A DNA stretch of 64,000 nt from CAYNFP01 sp964396655 (lineage in GTDB: Bacteria; Bacillota_I; Bacilli_A; RF39; UBA660): the NCBI GenBank assembly GCA_964396655.1, contig CAYNFP010000004.1, positions 1-64,000 on the forward strand, given 5' to 3'. Of the stretch, positions 9,103 through 18,769 are shown piece by piece (the first letter of the stretch is position 1; each line of letters opens with the position of its first letter). The translations under genes and the position numbers were made by a program. Below the pieces are notes generated by a model that was not told where the DNA came from, did not search any database, and saw nothing but the letters and a program-made list of their open reading frames with translations.

Positions 9103-11667
9103 TTATACTTCATATAAATTATCACCATAATCTAAACTTATTTTTAATGGAACTGCTAAAGTATAAGTGTTTTCCATAATTTCAGTAACTATTTTTGAAA
9201 CTATTTCTAATTCTTCTTTAGGTACATCAAATATTAATTCATCATGTATTTGTAAAATCATTTTACTTTTTATATTATTTTTTTCAAAATAAGCATCTAT
9301 ATCTACCATTGCTTTTTTTATAATATCTGCACTCGTTCCTTGTATTGGAGTATTTAAAGCTATTCTTTCTCCTCCCTGTCTAATCATATAATTTGTATTT
9401 TTTAATTCATCAATTGTTCTTTTTCTATTCATTAAAGTTCTAACATATCCCGTAGCTTTAGCTTCTTCTATTATATTCTCCATATATTTTTTCACACCAG
9501 GATACAACTCCAAATACTTATCAATATATTTCTTAGCTTCATTTACAGGAATATCTAAGTTTTCTCCCAAACCATAACCACTAATACCATATACTATACC
9601 AAATATAACCGCTTTTGCTGTTCTTCTCATAGCTTTTGTTACTGAAGAAGGTTCAATTCCAAATATATCAGAAGCTACAGTTGTATGAATATCTTCACTT
9701 TCATTAAATGCTTTTATTAAGCTTTCACAATTTGATATATGCGCTAAAACTCTAAGATCTATTTGAGAATAGTCTCCAGATAATATAACAGAGTTTTCAC
9801 TAGGTACAAAGGCTTTTCTAATCTTTCTTCCTTCTTCGCTTCTAACTGGTATGTTTTGAAGATTAGGTTCTACTGAACTTAGTCTTCCAGTTCTGGTTAC
9901 GTTTTGTTTATATATAGTGTGTATTTTACCATCATCCATAACATAATCAGCTAAACTATCTAAATATGTATTATAAATTTTACTTAAATTCCTATGCTCC
10001 AATATTTTTTCTATTATTGGATGGATTCCTACTAACTTAGTTAAAGTCAAATGATCAGTTGAAGGAGCTTTCTTACCTTTTTTATTATAAGGTATATTAA
10101 GTTTATTATATAAAATGTCTCCTAATTGTTTTGGAGAAGATATATTAAATATAACCCCTGCCATATTATAAATTTCATTTGATATCTTTTCTATTTTTAT
10201 TTCAACTTCTTTTTTTAACTCATCTATATTTGATTTTTCAAACTTTATTCCTGTAATCTCCATTTTAGCAAGTACTCTTATTAATGGGGATTCAATATCA
10301 TTATATAAATAAGTAAGTTCTTCTTTTTTTAATAATTCAATATATTTATTTTTACTTTCATAAATATATTTAGCTTTCATTACTATAAATCTTTTTATTT
10401 CTTCTTCAACTAATGGCTTTTTCTTAGAAATAATTGTTTCATAAAAAGGTATTTCATAACCATCTTGGTTTGCTAAATAAGAAATATCATCTCTAACATT
10501 TAATTCTAATATATAAGCCGCTATCATGATATCAAAAGTATAATCAATATCAATTCCTAATTTATTTAAAGCCACTATAGATTTCTTTATATCATAAGAA
10601 AAACATTTATTTTTAAAAATATCTTTACTTTCTATTATCTCTTCTCTATTTAAATAATAACTATGTTCTCCATCATATATGCCCATTCCAATAATATTAG
10701 CTTTATGATAGTTTTCATTATCTAATTCTAAATAAAATGCAAATTCTTTATTAACATTAATTTTATTTGTATCAGTTATATTTATTTTTTCATTAGATAT
10801 TTTTTTATTATCTTCACTTTTTAATAAAGAATAAAATTCCAAATTTTCATACATTTTTAAAAGTTCTTCTTTATTAATTTCTTTCTTTTTTAAGTCTTCA
10901 AATTTTAAATTAAATTCTATATCTTTATATATAGTTGCTAATTTTTTTGAAAACATTGCATTTTCTTTATCTAAAACTAACTTTTCTTGAAGTTTTCCTT
11001 TAATTTCATCAATATGGTCATATAAATTTTCTACAGTTATATACTTTTGAATTAAAGTAAGAGCAGTTTTTTCTCCTATACCCTTTACTCCAGGTATATT
11101 GTCACTTTTATCTCCTTGTAAAGCTTTTAAATCTATTATATTAATTGGATTAAATCCATAGTCTTTTTTAAAAGTTGTTTGATTATAATAAATATAGTCT
11201 TTTTGTTTTAAAAGTTTTACATCAACATCATGACTTATTAATTGAAGTAAATCTTTATCACTGCTTATTATTGTGGCGTCATATAATTTATCTTCATCAG
11301 CCATTTTAGCAAATGTTCCAATAATATCATCTGCTTCATAATTATCAATGTCCAAATACTTTATTCCCATATTTGTTAATAATTCTTTAGCTACTGGAAA
11401 CTGCTCTAATAATTCTTTAGGAGTTTCTATTCTTCCATCTTTATAATTTTTATATAATTCATGTCTAAAATTTTTACCTTTATCAAAAGCAACCATTATA
11501 TATTCAGGATTATCTTCTTTTAATATCTTGTTAATCATATTAACAAATCCATATAATGCATTTGTAGGAAATCCTTTAGAATTTTTCATCATGTTTCCTG
11601 TATATGCGGTAGCGTAATAACTTCTAAATAATAGGTTATTACCATCTATTAAAATTGCTTTTTTCAT
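9103..11667 (-). CDS. polA: DNA polymerase I
   Basis: An 854-residue family A polymerase for gap filling and Okazaki primer removal. Residues 1-290 form the 5'-3' exonuclease (FDKGKNFRHELYKNYKDGR, YEADDIIGTFA, SDKDLLQL, GDKSDNIPGVKGIGEKTA). The polymerase domain has motif A GDYSQIDLRVLAH, motif B RRTAKAVIFGIVYG and motif C LQIHDELIFD. The central 3'-5' exonuclease domain is decayed: the usual D-x-E metal motif reads FYLELDN and the distal Tyr/Asp motif is not visible, so proofreading is probably lost, as in Bacillus Pol I. The ATG at 11667 with an AAGGAG ribosome site is chosen over a longer reading frame. Confidence 0.96.
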   Translation of the reverse strand: MKKAILIDGNNLLFRSYYATAYTGNMMKNSKGFPTNALYGFVNMINKILKEDNPEYIMVAFDKGKNFRHELYKNYKDGRIETPKELLEQFPVAKELLTNMGIKYLDIDNYEADDIIGTFAKMADEDKLYDATIISSDKDLLQLISHDVDVKLLKQKDYIYYNQTTFKKDYGFNPINIIDLKALQGDKSDNIPGVKGIGEKTALTLIQKYITVENLYDHIDEIKGKLQEKLVLDKENAMFSKKLATIYKDIEFNLKFEDLKKKEINKEELLKMYENLEFYSLLKSEDNKKISNEKINITDTNKINVNKEFAFYLELDNENYHKANIIGMGIYDGEHSYYLNREEIIESKDIFKNKCFSYDIKKSIVALNKLGIDIDYTFDIMIAAYILELNVRDDISYLANQDGYEIPFYETIISKKKPLVEEEIKRFIVMKAKYIYESKNKYIELLKKEELTYLYNDIESPLIRVLAKMEITGIKFEKSNIDELKKEVEIKIEKISNEIYNMAGVIFNISSPKQLGDILYNKLNIPYNKKGKKAPSTDHLTLTKLVGIHPIIEKILEHRNLSKIYNTYLDSLADYVMDDGKIHTIYKQNVTRTGRLSSVEPNLQNIPVRSEEGRKIRKAFVPSENSVILSGDYSQIDLRVLAHISNCESLIKAFNESEDIHTTVASDIFGIEPSSVTKAMRRTAKAVIFGIVYGISGYGLGENLDIPVNEAKKYIDKYLELYPGVKKYMENIIEEAKATGYVRTLMNRKRTIDELKNTNYMIRQGGERIALNTPIQGTSADIIKKAMVDIDAYFEKNNIKSKMILQIHDELIFDVPKEELEIVSKIVTEIMENTYTLAVPLKISLDYGDNLYEV

Positions 11668-11718
11668 AATATTCTCCTTAATACAAGTATACCAAAAAAA
11701 CAAAATTTTTGTTATATA

Positions 11719-11742
11719 AAAAAACAGTTAATTTTTAACTAT
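11719..11742 (-). terminator. Intrinsic terminator
   Basis: Minus-strand stem TAGTTAA/TTAACT(G) followed by seven T, just after the stop of the 167-residue gene at 11747. Confidence 0.55.
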
Positions 11743-11746
11743 TTCT

Positions 11747-12250
11747 TTAATAGAATTTTCTGACAAAAGCCAATGATTTTTTTACCTCTTCTTCTTGACT
11801 AGAATCTTGATGAGTATATATATAATTTAAAAGTCGTTCATCATCTCTCCATAACCATTGAGTGTATAAAAAGTGACAGGTAGCTACTTCTCTTAATCTA
11901 ATCCATAATGTATCTATATTTTCATATACTTTATTATCTTTTAAAAAGCGAATTAACTCTAATATTGAATCCATATTACCAATTTGACACAATGTATTAT
12001 ATATAGTAACATCATCCCATCTGTTAAATTCTTTTATATCAAGCGGTAAATACACAGACTTAATTCCATATTTTTCATCAATAGTAAAATCGTAATTTCC
12101 TAAATCGAACCCTATATATTCAAACAAGTATGCAATATATTGAATAATATTTTCTTTACCTTTAATTGAACTGTTTTCATATTTCTCACCAGTAATTAAT
12201 TCATAAAATCCAAATTTAAGAATTTCTATATCAGTATGTGATTTTTCCAT
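11747..12250 (-). CDS. Hypothetical protein (167 aa)
   Basis: Not recognised. The product is soluble, acidic and mostly helical, with many aromatic residues (a YTQWLWRDDERLLNYIYTHQD segment near residue 133). No signal peptide, membrane helix or catalytic signature is visible. A strong GGGAGG ribosome site precedes the start, and its own terminator follows, so it looks like an expressed single-gene unit. It stands between prepilin peptidase and polA without overlap to either, so context gives no function. Confidence 0.6.
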   Translation of the reverse strand: MEKSHTDIEILKFGFYELITGEKYENSSIKGKENIIQYIAYLFEYIGFDLGNYDFTIDEKYGIKSVYLPLDIKEFNRWDDVTIYNTLCQIGNMDSILELIRFLKDNKVYENIDTLWIRLREVATCHFLYTQWLWRDDERLLNYIYTHQDSSQEEEVKKSLAFVRKFY

Positions 12251-12327
12251 AAAACGCCTCCCATTTCGAGAATTATTATATAGTGTTTATTTTAATTGTC
12301 AAGATTTTTAATAATATAGTTTTATAG

Positions 12328-13110
12328 CTATCTTAATATAATATCAATAAAATAACTTAAATACTGTGAAAAATATAAACATATAATAGAACCCAATAGT
12401 AAAAACGGACCAAAAGGAACTATACCATTTTTATTATCACTTTTAGAAAATAATGCAAAAATTAATCCAAATATTGAAGCAATGAATATAGCAAATAGTC
12501 CAGGAACTAAACCTATTGAAACTCCAATTAATCCGACTAATTTAATATCTCCGCCACCAAGACATTCTTTTTTAAAAACTTTATCCCCAATAAACTTAAT
12601 AGCTAACATAAGCAGAAACATAAATAAACCAGATAATATTGAAATAAGAGTTGTATTAAATCCTAATAAATAATATTTAATTACTAATATAAAAATTAAT
12701 GAAAATAATATCACTCTGTCACTTATATAATAATAAGTAAAATCAGTTACAATTGTTATTAAAAATGCACTTGATAATGTAATTGCAAGTAAAAAACTTA
12801 GATAATCAACTGGAAGAGTATTTAAATATATTTCAAATGCTAAAAAATATAAAAATGCAGAAGTAATTTCAACAATTGGATAAATTATACTGATTTTTTC
12901 TTTACAGTAAGCACATTTTCCTCCTAAAAATATATAGGAAAATAATGGTATATTCATATACCATTTCAAAGGTGTTTTACATTTAGGGCAAAAGCTTCTT
13001 CCCTTTACGATTGATATGTTATTTGGAATTCTATAACCTATACAAGCAAAGAAACTTCCCATTACTAAACCTAAAATTACAATTATTACTCCTAATAAAC
13101 TATTACTCAT
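12328..13110 (-). CDS. Type IV prepilin peptidase / N-methyltransferase (A24 family)
   Basis: A 260-residue polytopic membrane aspartyl protease that cleaves and N-methylates type IV prepilins. The N-terminal cytoplasmic loop has the four-Cys zinc motif CPKC...CAYC near residues 40-75. The two catalytic Asp are in VTDFTYYYISD and in the GGGDIKL (GxGD) motif. It begins 8 bases after the PilC/GspF gene, with an AAGGAG ribosome site, so the two are co-transcribed. Together they indicate a type IV pilus, pseudopilus or competence machine (ComC-like role). Confidence 0.92.
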   Translation of the reverse strand: MSNSLLGVIIVILGLVMGSFFACIGYRIPNNISIVKGRSFCPKCKTPLKWYMNIPLFSYIFLGGKCAYCKEKISIIYPIVEITSAFLYFLAFEIYLNTLPVDYLSFLLAITLSSAFLITIVTDFTYYYISDRVILFSLIFILVIKYYLLGFNTTLISILSGLFMFLLMLAIKFIGDKVFKKECLGGGDIKLVGLIGVSIGLVPGLFAIFIASIFGLIFALFSKSDNKNGIVPFGPFLLLGSIICLYFSQYLSYFIDIILR

Positions 13111-13118
13111 AATGCTCC

Positions 13119-14888
13119 TTATCTAATATTTTGATACATTTCAAACATTGGGATTATTATTGCTAATACAATACCACCAACAATTACTGCTAAAAACGCT
13201 ATCATAATAGGTTCTATAAGCGTTTTTAACTGAGCAACCATTGCTTCTTGCTGACTTTGATAATAATCAGCCACTTTATCTAACATATCAGATAATTCTC
13301 CTGTTGATTCCCCTGTTGAAATCATATAATAAGCAAGTTCTGGAACAGCCCAATTATCTTTAAATGATTGACTCATCTTATCTCCTCTTAATAAATTGGA
13401 AATAGTGTCAAACATAATCATTTTATATATTTCATTGTTTGTAATTTTACCTAAAATATCAATACTTTCTGTAAGTAAAACATTATTTTTATTTAATGCT
13501 GCAAATGTTTTTGAAAACATTGTCATTTCTTTATAAATCATAATATTACCTATAACAGGTAAATGCATTAATATATATTGAAAAGCAGTTTTAAAAGCTT
13601 TTACCTTTGATAATAATAATTTAAATACTATTATTATTGCTATTGCACCAAGTATTAAATATCTCCAATTAGCTAAAATGAAATTAGAGAAATTAACAAT
13701 TGCCTGAGTATATGGATTTAATTCAATTCCTAAACTATCATATACATCAATAAATTGAGGAATTATATATCCCATTATAAAAGATACAACAACTACCGCA
13801 AATACTAATATGATTATTGGATATGTCATTGCACCAATAATTAATTTTCTGTTTTTTTCCATTTGATCATAATAATCACTCATATCATCTAAAGTTGTTT
13901 CAATATCTCCAATTTTTTCAGAAGCTTTTACCATATTTACTAATAAACCAGGGAACATATTTCCTTGCTTTCTTAAAGCTTCTGAAAAACTTTCTCCCAT
14001 AGTAAGTTCATAAATCATTGAATCAAATGATTTCTTATATGTACTATTCTTATTTTGTTTAGCTAAAATCTTTACTGCCTCTGTTAATGTTACTCCACTT
14101 TTAATATAAGTTGATAATTGAGCTAACCAAAATATTAAATATTTGTTTTTCATTCTTCTTTTAGAAAAGAATGAGTCTCCATGAATGAAATCTATCCATT
14201 TACTTGTTTTAATCTCATATACTTCAAAACCCTCATCAAGTAAGTATGAATGAGTATCTAGTTTTGATAGGGCCATAAAATATCCCTTTATTAGTTTACC
14301 TTCTTTGTTTCTAGCCAAATATTGATAAGCATGTTTTACTTCACTTCTTTTAGCATCCAAACTATTTTTATCTATGTATAAGACTTCTAATTCTCTGTCT
14401 CTTTTATTTCTATAATATTTTACTATAGATAAATTATTAAATTTATTTACAAAATATTTACTAATCCCTTTTGGTAACTCTTTAAAAAATTGACTAATTA
14501 ATTCTATAGTTGTTTTAAATTTATTATAAATTTTATTCACTATCTTAACGATAGCGCCTACTATTATTTTAGGTATATCATACAAAAAGAATTTTACTAT
14601 ATAATAAATGCCCAAAAAGAAATCTTTAAAAATTTCATATATTTCTAAAAATATATTTTTCCAAATAAATTCAAATACAAATTTAATGAATTTAAATATA
14701 TATTTAAATACAAAAGCTAACGAATAATATATTGAACTAATAATAGTAAATACAGTAGTTACGATAATATCAAAAACACTAAAGATTCCTAATGCTGCAT
14801 TATACATTAAAGTATATAATTCAACAAAAATACCCTTTATAAAAGAAAATACAAAATTAAATATGTTCTTTTTTTTCTTTCTAGACAT
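13119..14888 (-). CDS. PilC/GspF/ComGB-type platform protein with long N-terminal extension
   Basis: A 589-residue inner-membrane platform protein of type IV pilus/type II secretion. Two T2SSF domains are clear: one around residues 245-375 (LAQLSTYIKSGVTLTEAVKILAK) and one around 445-585 (FSKTFAALNKNNVLLTESIDIL), each ending in transmembrane helices. Before these lies a YLARNKEGKLIKGYFMA-type PilC N-terminal motif near residue 190. The first about 160 residues are extra relative to usual PilC (about 400 aa): they are very rich in Phe, Ile, Tyr and Lys with amphipathic or membrane segments. The PilB/GspE ATPase is not in the window. Confidence 0.88.
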   Translation of the reverse strand: MSRKKKKNIFNFVFSFIKGIFVELYTLMYNAALGIFSVFDIIVTTVFTIISSIYYSLAFVFKYIFKFIKFVFEFIWKNIFLEIYEIFKDFFLGIYYIVKFFLYDIPKIIVGAIVKIVNKIYNKFKTTIELISQFFKELPKGISKYFVNKFNNLSIVKYYRNKRDRELEVLYIDKNSLDAKRSEVKHAYQYLARNKEGKLIKGYFMALSKLDTHSYLLDEGFEVYEIKTSKWIDFIHGDSFFSKRRMKNKYLIFWLAQLSTYIKSGVTLTEAVKILAKQNKNSTYKKSFDSMIYELTMGESFSEALRKQGNMFPGLLVNMVKASEKIGDIETTLDDMSDYYDQMEKNRKLIIGAMTYPIIILVFAVVVVSFIMGYIIPQFIDVYDSLGIELNPYTQAIVNFSNFILANWRYLILGAIAIIIVFKLLLSKVKAFKTAFQYILMHLPVIGNIMIYKEMTMFSKTFAALNKNNVLLTESIDILGKITNNEIYKMIMFDTISNLLRGDKMSQSFKDNWAVPELAYYMISTGESTGELSDMLDKVADYYQSQQEAMVAQLKTLIEPIMIAFLAVIVGGIVLAIIIPMFEMYQNIR

Positions 14889-15013
14889 ATTTAATCCTCC
14901 TCTTTATTCTACTATAAATAAATTATAGCATAAATATCTTACTTGTAAAATAATAGTTTCTATTTTTGTAAACTTTTTACCCTATTTGTGTAAGATATTA
15001 TAGGTGGGTTTTT

Positions 15014-15304
15014 ATGAATGATGGTACATCTTCTCTTATTGGTTCTTTAAAAGGATTAAATTTAAATAAAATATTAAATACTGCTAGCAGAACACTAAAT
15101 TTTGTTAATAAAGCAATACCTATGTATAAAGAAATTAAGCCTACATTAGGAAATTTAAAAAATATAATAACTCCGAGCAAAAACAAAGAAGAAGATAAAA
15201 TTAAAAAAGATGAAATTAAAGAATCTAGGCCTATTAAAATAAAAAAAAGTATTTCTAATAATGATAGAAACACTAATAATGACACACTAACATTTTTTCA
15301 ATAA
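15014..15304 (+). CDS. YqfQ/VrrA-like small protein
   Basis: A 96-residue basic protein on the plus strand. Its core (TLNFVNKAIPMYKEIKPTLG and following LKNI) resembles the Bacillus YqfQ family, and in Bacillus yqfQ lies a few genes downstream of dnaG-sigA-trmK, matching this neighbourhood. The C-terminal third is Lys/Glu/Asn-rich. An AGGTGGG ribosome site precedes the ATG. Its last 32 bases overlap the 3' end of the convergent trmK gene. A hydrophobic antisense frame over the same bases has no such support. Function is unknown. Confidence 0.7.
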   Translation: MNDGTSSLIGSLKGLNLNKILNTASRTLNFVNKAIPMYKEIKPTLGNLKNIITPSKNKEEDKIKKDEIKESRPIKIKKSISNNDRNTNNDTLTFFQ

Positions 15305-15902
15305 TATTTATTTTATTTTGTATTAAATTGTTTTTTGTCGTATTGTAAATTTTTTTATATTTTTTTAAATCATTTTTTAATTTTTTATTTAGCATATTTT
15401 CATTTATATGATTTATTCCAATTAATAAATCTTCTTTATTATATTCTGCTTTTCCAGGAGTAAATACTATTAAATTATAAAATTTATTTTTATCTAATAT
15501 TATTTCTTCCAAAGATACTTTATATCCTAAATCTAATAAATTAATTCTTAGTATGTCATGATTATTATTTGATATTGTAATAATCTTTTTATATGTTTTT
15601 TTGCTGGCTTCCAAAATTGATAAAATAGTATGAGTCCCCATCCCAGATAAAACCAATGTATCTACATCTTCTGGAATATTTTCTAATCCATCAGAAACTA
15701 TAAACTCAATATATTTATCTAACTTTAATTTTTTTATTCTAATTTTAGCATTTGAAATTATATTTTCTTTTATATCAGATGCAATTGAATAAATACTTTT
15801 CTTTGCTAAAATTTCAGCTAAAAGTGCTTGATCACATCCAATATCAGCAACTTTATCTTCTGAATCAATTAAAGATGCAATTGCTTTTATTCTTTTATTC
15901 AA
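15273..15902 (-). CDS. trmK: tRNA (adenine-22-N1)-methyltransferase
   Basis: A 209-residue Rossmann methyltransferase of the TrmK family, which makes m1A22 in tRNA. The SAM-binding motif VADIGCDQALLAEIL is near residue 18, followed by SDGLENIP and DTLVLSGMGTHTILSIL. The start is a TTG that overlaps the rpoD stop by 8 bases and has an AAAGGA ribosome site inside the rpoD 3' end, so translation is probably coupled. The dnaG-rpoD-trmK order is typical of Firmicutes. Its 3' end overlaps the convergent YqfQ-like gene. Confidence 0.92.
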   Translation of the reverse strand: MNKRIKAIASLIDSEDKVADIGCDQALLAEILAKKSIYSIASDIKENIISNAKIRIKKLKLDKYIEFIVSDGLENIPEDVDTLVLSGMGTHTILSILEASKKTYKKIITISNNNHDILRINLLDLGYKVSLEEIILDKNKFYNLIVFTPGKAEYNKEDLLIGINHINENMLNKKLKNDLKKYKKIYNTTKNNLIQNKINIIEKMLVCHY

Positions 15903-16983
15903 TTAAGAAATCCTTTAATTTTTTAGCACGAGATGGATGTCTTAGTTTTCTTAAAGCTTTTGCTTCAATTTGTCTAATTCTTTCTCTTGTTACTCCAAAT
16001 TTTTTACCAACTTCTTCTAATGTGTGATAACTTCCATCAAATAAACCAAATCTAAGTTCCAAAACTTCTTCTTCTCTTTTTGATAAAGTCATTAATACAT
16101 CTTTTAATTCGTCTTTTAATATTTCATATGTTGCATAATCTTCTGGAGATTTGATTTTTTCATCTGCTAAGAAATCTCCCAAATGAGAATCTTCTTCATC
16201 TCCGATTGGAGTCTCTAACGAAACTGGATCTTGAGATATTTTTCTTATTTCAATAACTTTTTCAATAGAAAGTCCCATTTTCTTAGATAATTCTTCATCT
16301 TTAGGTTCTCTATTTAATTCAAGAGTTAATTGTCTTTCAATTCTAGCCATTTTATTAATTGTTTCAACCATATGAACTGGGACTCTTATTGTTCTTGCTT
16401 GATCAGCTAAAGCTCTTGTTATAGCTTGTCTAATCCACCAAGTTGCGTATGTAGAAAATTTATATCCTTTATCATAATCAAACTTTTCTACTGCTTTCAT
16501 TAATCCAATATTTCCTTCTTGAATTAAATCCAAAAATTGTAATCCTCTTCCAACATATCTTTTAGCTATACTTACAACTAAACGTAAATTTGATTCAGCT
16601 AAGATATTTTTGGCTTCGTTATCACCTTCTGCCACTTTCTTACTTAATTCCTGTTCTTCTTCTAAAGATAATAAACTTATCTTACCAATTTCTTTTAGAT
16701 ACATTCTAACATTGTCATTTACACTCATATCTTTCGAATCATTAGGGATATCATCAATATTATTATCAATTTTTATTGCTTCTCCGCCACTTGCCTCATC
16801 TTCAGTTAATACTTCAATATGATTCTCTGTTAGCTTTGTATAAAGTTCATCAAAAGAATTATTATCTACATCTAATCCTTCTAATTTTTTTGCTATTTCT
16901 TCATAAGTTACATAACCCTGTTTTTTCCCTGATTCAATTAATTCTTCTACTCTCATTTCAAATGATTTTATTTCTTCTACCAT
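15895..16983 (-). CDS. rpoD: RNA polymerase primary sigma factor (sigma-70/SigA)
   Basis: A 362-residue housekeeping sigma factor. A region 1.1 domain is present at residues 1-60. Region 1.2 has SVNDNVRMYLKEIGKI. Region 2 has the core-binding and -10 recognition segments (NLRLVVSIAKRYVGRGLQFLDL, YKFSTYATWWIRQAI). Region 3 follows, and region 4.2 has the -35 helix-turn-helix (TLEEVGKKFGVTRERIRQIEAKALRKLRHP). The start overlaps the dnaG stop by 7 bases. This sigma factor should read the consensus promoters found before hrcA and valS. Confidence 0.97.
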   Translation of the reverse strand: MVEEIKSFEMRVEELIESGKKQGYVTYEEIAKKLEGLDVDNNSFDELYTKLTENHIEVLTEDEASGGEAIKIDNNIDDIPNDSKDMSVNDNVRMYLKEIGKISLLSLEEEQELSKKVAEGDNEAKNILAESNLRLVVSIAKRYVGRGLQFLDLIQEGNIGLMKAVEKFDYDKGYKFSTYATWWIRQAITRALADQARTIRVPVHMVETINKMARIERQLTLELNREPKDEELSKKMGLSIEKVIEIRKISQDPVSLETPIGDEEDSHLGDFLADEKIKSPEDYATYEILKDELKDVLMTLSKREEEVLELRFGLFDGSYHTLEEVGKKFGVTRERIRQIEAKALRKLRHPSRAKKLKDFLIE

Positions 16984-18719
16984 GTTAACACTTCCTTTTT
17001 CATATTTTCTATTTTTTTTGCTATTTTCTTTTTTTCTTCAAAGTCTAAAGACTCATTTAACTTTTGTTTTAATTTATTCATTTGCTTTTCTACAGAATAT
17101 TTTTTCATACATAAAAATGCATCTTCTAATTCTTCTTCACAATATTCTTCAGGGCCACCTTTATTCATTACTTCCTTTAACGCATTAATTATATCTTCAT
17201 AAGCATAAGCATATGTAATGAAACTCGATAAATTAAATTCTTTATTTTTAATTCTAAATGACACTATTTCATTTGCTAAATTAGTCATTCTTTCAGTTGC
17301 TAAATAGCCTAAATTGTTTTCATATCTTGTAATAACTTCATCATTTTCAAGCATTAAATAAATTATTCTCATTTCAATATTTTCAAATCTATTATATTTT
17401 TGAGTTTTTAGAACTTCTTTTACAACATTATTAATAGATTCATTCTTTTTTATTTTACTTCTTAATATATTTTCATTTATTCCATACTTATCTGATAATT
17501 CTTTTATTTTTAATTCAATTAAAATATTATCATTTAGTTTATTTAATTCTTTCAATACTTCATTAATATATTTTGATAATTCAATTGAATCATTTAAATT
17601 TTTATTCTTTTTTAAGTAATCTAATTTGAAATTAATAAAATCTATTTTATTTTTATATGCACTTATAAATGCATCTTTGCCTTTTTTAACAATTAATTCA
17701 TCAGTATCTTTAGCTTCATTAAATATAATAACTTTTATTTTTTTACCTAAATTTTCAAATATATTCCCAATTGTATTAGTTGCCATCTTGCCAGCTTCAT
17801 CTTGATCTAAATTTAAAGCTATATCACATTTTAAACCAGTTATTATATCAACCTGTTCTTTCGTAATGCTTGTCCCAGATAAAGATATTACATTATTTAT
17901 TCCTATAGTATGAAGTCTTATGGTATCCATTTGGCCTTCACATATTATAATTTCTTTTTGTTTTCTAATATATTCTTTAGCGTTATTAAGATTATATAAA
18001 ACAGTTCCCTTTTTAAATATAATAGTCTCTTTTGTATTTAAATATTTACTTTCTTCAACATCTTGTTTCTTATATATTCTTCCGGTAAATCCTATAATAT
18101 TCCCTTCAATATCATATATTGGAAATATTATTCTATTTATAAATGTATCTTTTAATTTACCATCATATTCTTTACATAAATCTAAATTATATAATAAACT
18201 TTTCTGATATTTAATGGATAAAGCTTTAGAAATTGTATTTTCCAGACTCAATCCAATATTAAAATACTTTATTGTTTCTTCATCTAGGTTTCTTGAATTT
18301 AAATATTCTTTTGCTTCTTTTCCATTAGAACTAGCTAAATTATTTTTAAATATAGAGGATGCAAGTTCATTTATTTTATAATATTCTTCTATCTCATTAT
18401 TAACTTTTTTCTTTGTATAATTTTCATCAAGTGTAATACCTGCGTTATCTGCAAGAATTTTAATAGCTTCTTTAAATGTTATTCCTAAATAATCTATTAA
18501 AAATGTAATAACATTTCCACTAGCACCACATGAGAAACATTTATAAATTCCTTTTTCAGAACTTACAGACATACTTGGTGAATGATCATCATGAAATGGA
18601 CAAACACCAAAAAAATTCTTGCCTTTATGTTCAAGATTTATATAAGAACCTATAACATCAACAATATTATTACTTGATACTATTTTATTGATTAAAGAAT
18701 TATCTTTAAATTCTCCCAT
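16977..18719 (-). CDS. dnaG: DNA primase
   Basis: A 580-residue replication primase. The N-terminal CHC2 zinc finger is visible (CPFHDDHSPS then CFSCGASG at about residues 40-65), followed by the catalytic core and TOPRIM fold (IICEGQMDTIRLH and NLDQDEAGKMA with the metal-binding Asp pair). The C-terminal about 150 residues are the helical DnaB-binding region. The ATG at 18719, preceded by AGAGGGG, is chosen over a longer frame. It heads the dnaG-rpoD-trmK macromolecular-synthesis operon, with overlapping stops and starts. Confidence 0.96.
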   Translation of the reverse strand: MGEFKDNSLINKIVSSNNIVDVIGSYINLEHKGKNFFGVCPFHDDHSPSMSVSSEKGIYKCFSCGASGNVITFLIDYLGITFKEAIKILADNAGITLDENYTKKKVNNEIEEYYKINELASSIFKNNLASSNGKEAKEYLNSRNLDEETIKYFNIGLSLENTISKALSIKYQKSLLYNLDLCKEYDGKLKDTFINRIIFPIYDIEGNIIGFTGRIYKKQDVEESKYLNTKETIIFKKGTVLYNLNNAKEYIRKQKEIIICEGQMDTIRLHTIGINNVISLSGTSITKEQVDIITGLKCDIALNLDQDEAGKMATNTIGNIFENLGKKIKVIIFNEAKDTDELIVKKGKDAFISAYKNKIDFINFKLDYLKKNKNLNDSIELSKYINEVLKELNKLNDNILIELKIKELSDKYGINENILRSKIKKNESINNVVKEVLKTQKYNRFENIEMRIIYLMLENDEVITRYENNLGYLATERMTNLANEIVSFRIKNKEFNLSSFITYAYAYEDIINALKEVMNKGGPEEYCEEELEDAFLCMKKYSVEKQMNKLKQKLNESLDFEEKKKIAKKIENMKKEVLTW

Positions 18720-18769
18720 AATTACCCCTCTACTTATTATATACGACAAAAAATTTAAAAACTCTTTTT

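Noticed and set aside
14998..15285. Antisense hydrophobic frame of 95 codons opposite the YqfQ-like gene
   Set aside because: The plus-strand frame has a ribosome site, YqfQ-like sequence and matching neighbourhood; the antisense frame reads as Leu/Ile/Phe-rich output typical of reverse-complement AT-rich coding DNA.
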